This document shows, piece by piece, positions 55,966-64,000 of a stretch of DNA of 64,000 nucleotides (positions are counted from its first letter, which is position 1; every line of letters begins with the position of its first letter). The stretch spans positions 14,898,817 to 14,962,816 of the forward strand of contig AP025040.1 of NCBI GenBank assembly GCA_036186865.1, read 5' to 3'. Under the pieces are notes generated by a model. That model was not told the DNA's origin. It did no database searches and worked only from the letters and a program-made list of their open reading frames with translations. The position numbers were made by a program, and so were the translations under genes. The DNA is from Eustoma russellianum (lineage: Eukaryota; Streptophyta; Magnoliopsida; Gentianales; Gentianaceae).

Positions 55966-58030
55966 GTCTCTTATGTTGGAACTATCGGGGTATGGGTCAA
56001 CCCTTGGCAGTTAAATCCCTGAGTAGCATCATCAAGGCTACTCGACCCATCTTGGTTTTTCTCTCTGAAACCAAGTCTGTAAATAAGAGAATGAAATTTA
56101 TTAGAACGAAGCTTGGATTCAAAGGTGGTCTTTTTGGGGAAAGAGAGGGGTTAGCTGGCGGATTACCTTTATTCTGGGATGAGCACCATGATGTTTCTGT
56201 CTTGTCATATTCCAAATGTCACATTGATAGTGTGGTCACAAATATACAGGCCTTGCATGGCATTTCATTAGATTTTATGGCAGCCCTCCTCACTCATGGA
56301 CACTATTAAGAAGACTAAAGGATGTGAGTTCACTTCCTTGGCTGTGCGGTGGAGATCTTAATGAGACACTCTACATAAGTGAAAAGCGTGGTGGTGCGTC
56401 CTCTAATCATAATCACATATGTGATTTTCCAAGCTTGTTTGGATGCATGTACTTTATAAAGAAAAGACTAGACTGAATGGTGGCAACATGCTCTTGGCTT
56501 TCTCACTTTGGTAGGTGCCGACTGGAACATGTCATAGGCACATAGTCCGATCATCTTGCCCTTCTGCTACAGTTAGAGTATAAGGGACCAACTAGATAGG
56601 CTGGGATTTTTGTAAACCGGTTTCAGCCATTTTGGCTCAAGGACAAGGAGTCGTATGATATTCTGGAGAATGCGTGAAGGCCATTGTCATCTTCCACGGG
56701 TATTTATGACGCCATATCAGAGTTATATTTCTCATTGAAGGCGTGGAGTAATAGGAAATATGGTGTCTTATCAAAGAAGATCAAAATGTTGCAGCAAAAA
56801 ATGGGAACATTCAAGCTTCAAATGGGGGTTCTGCTCAACTTCTTCTTAAACTCAAAGCTGATCTATCTCATTTAGAGGATTTAGAAGAAGCATACTGGCA
56901 CCAGAGGTCACGGACGGAGTGGCTACATGGGGGTGATAGGAACACAAAATATTTTCATCACAAAGCATCCTCTCAAAGATCTCGGAAAGAAATTACTCGC
57001 TTGCATGCTAGTGACGGAACTCTCATAGAAGATGAAGGAGGCATCCGAGTGTTAATTCGGGAACATTTTATGGCGCTCATTGCTGCAAGTGGTAATTTAA
57101 TGGAGATACCACCAGAGACTCAATTTCGTGTGTTATCAAGTGAGGAAGCCGTGGTGCTAAATAGTCTATACACTACTGAAGAAGTTCATAAGGCTGTGAA
57201 GCAACTGCCGGGCATGAAGGCACCAGGTCTGGATGGTTTGAATGCAATATTTTTGCACAAATGTTGGATTATAATAGGCGAAGATATTGACAGATTTGTC
57301 CTTTCTTTTCTAAACCATGATGAAGCTATTACTGATGTAAATAAGACTCATTTGTGTTTGGTCCCTAAGGTGAAATCTCCTGAAACAGTATCTTTAGGCC
57401 CATTAACCTCTGCAATACGGTTTATGAGGTGATCGCAAAGGTTTTTGCAAACAGACTTAAACGTATATTGGGCTCGGTCATTGATGAAGCCCAAAGTGCT
57501 TTTGTGCCAGGTTAATCACGGATAACGCAGTCATAGCTATCAAAGCTTTTCATAATATGCAGTCTCTGCGGCGAAAGAGAACCGAATATGTTGGCCTGAA
57601 GCTGGACGTTTCGAAGGCGTTTGACAGGATTGAATGGTGCTATTTGGGGAACATAATGGAACGTATTCCCTTTCCATTACGATTTATCAGTATCATGTGG
57701 TGTATCTCTATTGCTTCATTTGCAGCGCTTGTAAACGGCCAGCCTACTGATTTTTTCACTCCCTCGCGTGGTATTTAGCAAGGTTGTCCCCTCTCTCCTT
57801 TTCTCTTTCTCATATGTGTAGAAGGTCTTTCATCTCTTATACGAAGAGAAGAAAGTGTTGGTCGCTGGGATGGTATGTCTTTCGGTTATGATGGTCCAAA
57901 TATCACACATTTACTATTTGCAGATGATTCACTTTTGTTTTTCCGAGCTTCAGTAGAGCAGGCTCAAATAGTGAAGAGTGTCCTAGGGAAATAATGTGGA
58001 TATCAGGACAAGCCATCAACTTGAAAAAAA
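55962..58030 (+). pseudogene. LINE ORF2 (endonuclease and RT), broken and truncated
   Basis: ATG at 55962 overlaps the ORF1 stop as ATGA. Endonuclease start MSLLCWNYRGMGQPLAVKSL, FLSETK; later parts are scrambled by stops. RT: MKAPGLDGLNAIF (about 57213), LKLDVSKAFDRIEW (about 57595), GCPLSPFLFL (57783) and FADDSLLFF (57920). Stops and frameshifts throughout. Confidence 0.85.
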
Positions 58031-59410
58031 AGAAACCATCTTTTATCAATCATTAATCTATATTTGAAAACATTTAGAAATAATTAGGCCACAAATTCAA
58101 CAAATTTACACAAAACCGATTTTAATGATTCAATCAAACAAGAAAAGAAGGAAAAGAATAATACATGCACAACGAAAGAACCCACTTCATTATAATCATC
58201 AATCTTTGCAAAAATCGAAAGCAAAACGATAGAGGCTCTAAAGCCATCAATTTCACAATTATCTTTATCATACTTGTTCAAAAATATACAAGCTTGGCAA
58301 GACCACTGGCGTTTTGTAATAATTTGGAAAGTCGATGGTGTTGGCCGGGTGAAAGGCACATTTGGCTAGTAGGAAATGGGGAAAGAGGGTAGAGGTGGTG
58401 TTTGAAAGAGGAAGGGAGAAGGCGGAGGCGGAAGAGGTGGTGATAGGAAAGAGTTGCTGGAAGAAATTTTGGAAATGAGTTTGTCTAAAGTTGGTAAACA
58501 ACATATTTTGTTTATCATCAGTGTCCGCTAATCAAAAATAGAAACTAATTATTCCTAAATTATTTACGTAATGAGTAGATGATTTTAGGTTTTTGAACCA
58601 CTCAATTCCGATACCGGGTGAATGAGAAATTAATGCTCAAAATATAAGTTAAAAATGGTTGAAAAATAGAGAAATAATGATGTGGCCTCATGAGAGAATT
58701 GAACACATCATCATTTTCCAAATATACCACATTGGTCAATTGAAGGAAAGTTGCCACCAAATATAGTGCTAAGAGAGTCACTTTAGATGTGCCCTAAGGG
58801 CAAGAGAATTTTTGACCGGAGAGAATACATAGATGGCTGCCACACGCGCGCGCGTGCAGCCGCCCGTTTAGCCGGCTCGGCTCGTGGCTCTGTTCTTGTC
58901 TTTTTGGACAAATTTTCTTTTAAATTTTTCCAGAAAATAAGTTACACGATCATACGGTTATGATTTAATCCTACGATCTAACAGCTCGAATTAATCTGAC
59001 AGTTTCAATTGACTGATTCCTACCAGTCATGAGTTATTGGCCGATCAGAGGCGGTCGTGGGGTGCATGGTGATCGTGGGGGTTACTGGCCGATCATTGCG
59101 GTCGTGGGTTGCCATAACCTCCAAGATTTCCCTCTGTAAATGGAGGCACTGCTCTGCTTCTAGGACACACTGAAAAAGTTTCTTCTCTTCTCCTGCTGCA
59201 TACGAGCATTCTGCATAAACTACTGCTGTATTTCATCAATTCGAGAAGTAAGAACATTTGTCAGGTTCATGGAGTTCTTATGTAGTAATGCTACTCGTTG
59301 GAACTGTTAGCCGTTGTATCTTGAGAAACATTTGCAATCTCCGGTTTGATACATTATACCAGAGCAATTCGTCTTAAGGACAGAGTCCTGGACTCGTCTC
59401 GGTTTGCATG
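58031..59410. other. Unassigned DNA between LINE and tandem repeat
   Basis: No convincing gene. The minus-strand frame 58268-58504 has an amino-acid mix like an untranslated or intron region and no family. 58820-59260 has features of a copia-like LTR (a TGTAAATGGAGGC phrase at 59136 followed by a CT-rich leader), but I could not find paired termini or a TSD. Confidence 0.35.
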
Positions 59411-59539
59411 TTGAGCTCTTCTCTGTGTTTAACTCTTCTCTGTGTTGAACTCTTCTCTGTGTTGAGCTCTTTCCTGTGCTGAGCTCTTTTCTGTGCTGAG
59501 CTCTGCTCATTCCTGTGCAGAGCTCAGCTCATCCTTGTG
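59411..59539. repeat. Tandem repeat, 17-bp then 22-bp units
   Basis: Five units of TTGAGCTCTTCTCTGTG type, followed by two 22-base units (CTGAGCTCTGCTCATTCCTG..). Open on the minus strand as an E/S-rich frame, which is a repeat effect. Confidence 0.88.
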
Positions 59540-59629
59540 CTGTATATAATGTCAGTTTCGTTCTCTAATCTGTATAGAATTTGAGTTTCGCATATGAAGT
59601 AACAAGAGTCGATAGATGAAGCATCAACG

Positions 59630-59745
59630 AACAAATTACCTATGGTCATAAAGGCTTCCGTCTATGGCGGGGTATGGGAGGGTCGGATGTACGCAACCAT
59701 ACTCATTTGTTAGAAACACACATGTTGTTTCTCGATGACCTATAA
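59630..59745 (-). mobile_element. SINE fragment
   Basis: On the minus strand: GAAACAAC, then GGTTGCGTACATCCGACCCT followed by CCCATACCCCGCC and CGGAAGCC. This is the conserved 3' body of a tRNA-derived SINE type widespread in eudicots (the GCGTACATCCGACCCTCCC motif). The 5' half with boxes A and B is not recognisable. Confidence 0.6.
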
Positions 59746-60110
59746 TGATGCGTTAAACTATGTCAATCAACTGATACTTCACAATATAAGAAACGAAACC
59801 AATTTAGTGAGTCATTTTGCTTCATTACATCATATTTAAAAGTCAAAAAAGAGTGTGTCTTTGACTCTTTTGGAAATAGAAACGAGTCTATGGATGAAGA
59901 GAAAATTTTGAAAAAAATTAGACGACACAAACAGTAATGTCAGTTTTGGAACGCAATAACAGTGCGGTATAATATGTTTTTGGACGACACACAGTTGAAT
60001 TCCAATTGTTTCAGGATTTTTTATATTTTTTTACTTATTTGTGAATAAATTATGATATTTTATCAAATATTTAAGTTGACATCCCCAACTACAAATACAA
60101 AAGTTTCGCG
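59746..60110 (+). promoter_or_regulatory. Presumed promoter region of the ALY gene
   Basis: AT-rich, no gene or repeat seen. Directly upstream of a CT-rich leader (about 60140-60265) of the kind often found in plant 5' UTRs. No TATA box stands out. Confidence 0.35.
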
Positions 60111-61226
60111 GTTTACCCGTAAAAATAAATTAAAATTCAACTAAAAAAAGAGTTTCCTCTCTTCTTCTCCTCATCGCCTCCTCCCTCTCCCTTTTCTACT
60201 GCAAATTTAATTTATCTGCAGCCGTCTCAATCCTCATTTTCCACCAATTTTTCTCTTATCTAATGGTTTGAATTCTCCGATTCCAGTTTCCAGGACTTGC
60301 TTCGCATTTTGGTGATTATTCTTCTTTTAATGCTTTTTGTAATTCATTTTAAAGTTCTTCAAAGATTTCAAGTTTGTGAGTTTTTAGATTTCAGGTTTCA
60401 ACTTTGAAGTTAGAATCTTGAACTTGGTTTTCCGTAGATAGACGATCGCGGTGTTGTTCTACTTTCTTTATGTTCTGTTTACATTTTTATTTTGGGTTTG
60501 TAGTTTTTTGAAATTTTTTTAAATTATCTTGAGCTATTTCGGATTTGTGAATTGTTTCTCTGCAGTTGTTTCGTAGCGTGATTTTCATCCAGGTTGTTTA
60601 GTTTGCACTTGCTGACATTGATTTTGCGAGTTGTATGAGCTAGTGGGTAAAGCTACTTACTAATTTGAATTTATGCGGTGACGTGTGTGATTGTCTGAGT
60701 ACCGTTCTTTGAGAGGGGTAATTTTCTTTTAATACAGATCTTGGTTATAGATTGGCTTCGCAAATTTGAGCTGTTACTGATTCTTCGACTTCTCTAGGAG
60801 CGGTTGAACTTCGTGTCTCGGTTCTTGACCGGCTTTATTTTGGAACAGAGGGATATGTTTATTCTTTTCTGGGTTTGGAAACTGAGTTTGTTGGTGCCTT
60901 GAAATACCTTAACCTTGGTGCAGGTTTTTTGGATTTTCTGATTGATTTTTGTTCTAATCCTTGGAAAACTATTTATTTTTTGGGGGATGATAAATGTTAT
61001 ATTGGTTGTCTCAACAGCAATGCATGTCATTTGGTGGCATTTTAGGCTGCAAGGATGACTAATTTGACACTCTTCTTCAAGCAGTAACACCCAAGGTGCT
61101 TTAGCATCATGGTTTTCGAGTGAAACTGTGTATCAGATGGATGGTTTAATTTTAACAGCGGTATGAAATATGGGAGGTGGATGACTCTTTGTGGCATGAT
61201 GTATGGATCAATTAGTGAGCTGTTGT

Positions 61227-61242
61227 CCCCCCCCCCCCCCCC
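61227..61242. repeat. C16 homopolymer in ALY leader intron
   Basis: Sixteen C in a row. Prone to sequencing error. Confidence 0.95.
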
Positions 61243-61623
61243 TTCAAAATTTCGACTCAGCTTGTTAAAAACATTTGCCTGAAGCTGTTGATCAATGTAG
61301 GGAATAATGGTTTTCACCATATTTTTAACTTTGTTTTTATATTGTTCTGCAATCATGTTAGAGGAGTTCCTTGACTTATTTACTTAGTAACAGAAAGTAG
61401 TGTGATTTGAGTTCCAGATTGGGTTCTGGTTTTCATTGTTGTAGACTTCTAGCAATCCTGTTTACTACTATGTCACAATGTGGTTTTACACTGACCAGGG
61501 GACTTTGCAAACAATCAACTATCTAAGTAACATCCATATCATTGTTAGCATAATGAAACTTTTCTAAGTTAAGAATTTGTTTTCTTTACATCTCTTAGGT
61601 GACACAGGAACAGGGATATAGTG

Positions 61624-63127
61624 ATGGGGCCTATCCGGAAGTCCAGAAATGTGAACAAGCGGTACTCTGATATTAATGAAGTATCGCCCAGTAAAGATGT
61701 AGACAATGGTAAAAGCATCAACAATCGGGTGAGCTTTGTAATTTGATAGGCTTTTTGATAGTCAAGAAAATTAGTCACCAATGCTTGTCTCAGCTGAGAA
61801 TAAACAAGTCTGATGATTGGTCCTCTAAGTAGTGAAAATCTTTGCCCCCAGTATTGGACATTTCATTAGTACATGTATGACTGCTCAAATGCCTGAAGTA
61901 GAGAGCATAATATGGAAGGATGGAAACCAGTACTTTTCACACTTGCGTTTGCATATTCTCATAGGACAATAGGATTTTCACGTCCATCTTACTTTTGCCT
62001 CATAGAAAACAATGTCACTTTAGAGGGCCAAATACTGGAAATGCCTTCTAATGGGTGTTTTGCTAGCTGTTTATAAAATTCTCCTTTAAAATGTCAATAG
62101 GAGCTAGATTGGAGTCTTGTGCAATCCCCAAAGAGCCTACAAGTACATAAGAATGAAGCGATAATTGTGGACTCAATTTATTCTTTCAAAAATGCACCAA
62201 GCATCTGCAAGAGGACGTTTATCTCATCCAAAAACCAATCCCCTCTTTCCATTTTCTTGAATCATCTCAGAAATATGAGAAATCTGTCACTTGTTATCCA
62301 TGCTATCCTGGCTATTTGCTATTTTGGTCATCTGCAATTGCAACTGGTCCTCTCCCTCTCGCAATCTCAAAAGATGGGAGCTCTATGTCATGACTTGGTT
62401 TGTTGGTATGCTTGCAGAGGAGGAAGTTGTCTGATATGCTAGGCACTCAATGGAGCAAAGAAGAGCTTACTCGGTTTTATGAAGCCTATAGGAAACACGG
62501 GAAAGATTGGAAAAAGGTTAGTTCAAAAGAGCATTGGCAGTCTGATAGACTATGCTTTGGAACTATTTTGGTTCTTTTGGAAATGTCTTACTGTTTAATT
62601 TATTAAATTAGTGTTGTGTAATATTTTGTTTTATTTTTAATGGAGTCAAGAACACACTCTTCTTTGATTTTGGAATATGATGGAACAAAGCAAAATGCTT
62701 CACTTAATTGGTTGCGTTTCTTGTATAGTGAAGTAGTAGTTGATCGATACAACTTGACGCAATTTTCATTATGTGTCATTCGGAAATAACCTTGTGTATT
62801 TCCAACACATGGGTAATGTTGCATACATCTGTCTCTCCTCATCCCACCATAGCGAGAGCCTCTAATAATATTATTGTTATTGTGGTTGTATTATTGTGTA
62901 ATATTCAGCTGTTTAGCATAATTATGTAGGACAGTACTCCTAAATGTTGTTAACTTCATTCTTTTACTGATGATCTTGGGCTAGATATGTATTGTATTTG
63001 CGGTATTGTGAACAATCTAATATTTTGCATGTTTTTGCTAGTATAACTTTTCCTTAAATTTCAGGTGGCAGCTGCTGTGAGACACAGATCTGTTGAGATG
63101 GTGGAGTCGTTGTACACAATGAATAGG
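61624..63127 (+). CDS. ALY: ALWAYS EARLY / LIN9-type MuvB subunit, N-terminus (3 exons)
   Basis: Exons 61624-61728 (35 codons), 62418-62516 (33) and 63065-63127 (21), all phase 0 with GT-AG borders. Exon 1 gives [20 protein letters not shown], a match to the N-terminus of plant ALY proteins. Exon 2 has [20 protein letters not shown], the start of the SANT/Myb-like domain. Exon 3 completes it with [20 protein letters not shown], ending where relatives continue AYLSLPEG. In plants ALY proteins are the LIN9 homologues of the nuclear DREAM/MuvB complex, acting in cell-cycle and developmental gene control; the DIRP domain and the rest must lie to the right of the window. No stop or shift is seen, in contrast with everything to its left, so this is a functional gene by appearance. 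Confidence 0.9.
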
Positions 63128-63794
63128 GTGAGATAGGGGATCTCTAATTTAACGAAGGATTCTGGTTGTTCTAGGTTACTAATTTTTCTTGTGGTTCCTG
63201 TATACAGTAAAATACATATTTTAAATAAACTTATTTTCATCACAAAGTTGTATTGCACATATGAGGGAGAATTAAAAGGGATAAGGATGAATAAAAAGAA
63301 ATCAAGATCTAAGTGTGGGATACCATGCTTATTTAAAATTAGGCTTGTTATACTTTACTGTCCCATTTGAACAAGATCTGTTCTATAATCTTAGTGTATG
63401 TATCCTTGATTTTAAGGAGATAATTTAACACCTCGTTGGTGAAGCATGCAAATTATGTCCCTTGGTTCTGTAATGTTTCATGTGCTAAATAGGTCCTCCT
63501 TATCTGGCAGACTGGCTGAGACTGTGAAGTGGCTACATATAGCCTCCTCTTTGTCTGACAAAAGGGGCTTACTTTACTTTGACTGGCAGATTTGGATGCC
63601 CGTACATCCTCTCTGATTTTACGTGTGCCACCGTGTGTGTCTATATATATTTGCTAACAGAAACGAGCGTTTACGAATCAAGCTGCTGTTTGTCTGTTTT
63701 GTAATGGTCAAACTAGGTATTTGAGCTCAGTTTATGTAGCTAAATGAATTTGAACATATTATACGAGCACTCTCGTTTGTTTGCTAACCACCAT

Positions 63795-64000
63795 TTAATG
63801 TGTGCATGTACATGCGTACGTGCGCACACACTCATATGTGTATATATGCATGTGTATAGATGGATACATATATATGTGTGTGTATGTATAGATGCGCACA
63901 CACTCATAAGTATATAATATAATATATACATGTACAGATATGCATGTCATATATATACATGTGTGTATGTGTATGTACGTACATAGACACACACACACTT
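63795..64000. repeat. TG/TA/CA microsatellite in ALY intron
   Basis: Mixed TATG, TGTG, TATA and CACA runs to the window edge. Frames rich in Y, I, C and H on the minus strand are artefacts. Confidence 0.9.

Larger units (their letters stand above)
55176..58030 (+). mobile_element. Second L1-type LINE, 5' in gap and 3' part missing
   Basis: Starts inside ORF1, at the right of the gap, and continues through endonuclease and most of RT to about 58030, where similarity stops shortly after FADD (SGQAINLKKKK). There is no C-terminal RT region, zf-RVT or poly-A tail. A different family from the LINE at 1.8-7.1 kb. Confidence 0.85.
60110..64000 (+). other. ALY: ALWAYS EARLY gene, 5' part (gene body)
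   Basis: Untranslated leader from about 60110 (CT-rich), with introns in the 5' region; the exon with the ATG begins after the acceptor CTCTTAG at 61598. Coding exons are listed separately. The intron after 63127 reaches the right edge without another recognisable exon, so most of the gene lies outside. ORFs on the other strand in this interval are chance frames in introns. Confidence 0.75.

Noticed and set aside
58820..59640. Possible solo copia LTR
   Set aside because: Has an LTR-like feel (TATA-like phrase, CT-rich leader), but no paired TG/CA termini with a TSD could be found.
60794..61356. Minus-strand ORFs of 98 and 104 residues
   Set aside because: They lie in the leader introns of the ALY gene, have no family features and one crosses the C16 run.

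Overview
Organism and content. This is nuclear DNA of a flowering plant, most likely a eudicot. The evidence is short GT-AG introns, plant-type TEs (CACTA, hAT, Ty1/copia, Ty3/gypsy, L1-like LINEs, tRNA-derived SINEs) and, at the right edge, the 5' end of an ALWAYS EARLY (LIN9-type) gene. The species cannot be told from the sequence. Almost everything left of about 59.7 kb is transposable element, much of it nested. The ALY gene is the only clearly intact host gene, and only its first three coding exons are inside the window. There is one assembly gap (100 N, 55076-55175). || Layout. 1-961: partial LTR. 1829-7067: degenerate L1-type LINE with a 10-bp target-site duplication (TSD). 7236-7560: SINE. 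8793-9479 and 10459-11234: two non-autonomous hAT elements with 8-bp TSDs, the second keeping the end of a transposase gene. 11.4-11.8 kb: degenerate GATCGATC-rich DNA. 12442-22120: complete-ended CACTA element (TSD CTT) with a broken tnp2 gene, a broken Transposase_24-type gene, a small divergent accessory ORF and blocks of GCGACGAA/TTCGTCGC motifs. 22525-26514: solo gypsy LTR (TSD TTCAC) holding a small copia deletion derivative (23673-24911). 26729-32906: full-length copia (TSD CTATT). 33353-39021: solo gypsy LTR (TSD ACAAC) holding a minus-strand copia with a large internal deletion (35922-39015, TSD GCTAC). 39756-45307: full-length copia (TSD AAAAT). 45612 to the gap: minus-strand gypsy element with no gag-pol in its interior; its 5' LTR holds another solo LTR (51682-54405, TSD TATAT), which itself holds a hAT MITE (52360-52666). 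55176-58030: second LINE, lacking its 3' part. 59.4-59.75 kb: tandem repeat and SINE fragment. 60.1-64.0 kb: ALY gene. || How it fits together. Taking out the dated insertions rejoins pieces of one older gene-like sequence (22216-22524, 26520-26728, 32912-33230, 39022-39755, 45313-45611), with an open frame running across the CTATT insertion site. It resembles the gag-like gene of an old plant retroelement with a C-terminal coiled coil, and was hit at least five times. || Most unusual signals. (1) Arrays of 18-nt perfect palindromes built on GATCGATC occur in LTRs of both copia and gypsy elements and, decayed, at 11.4-11.8 kb. (2) The CACTA element has a small divergent accessory ORF, internal copies of its subterminal motif next to its genes, and a ~65-nt motif kept in two introns. 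(3) A 24-nt block is identical in four otherwise diverged gypsy LTRs. (4) Two related copias lack the usual tRNA-3'-end primer-binding site.
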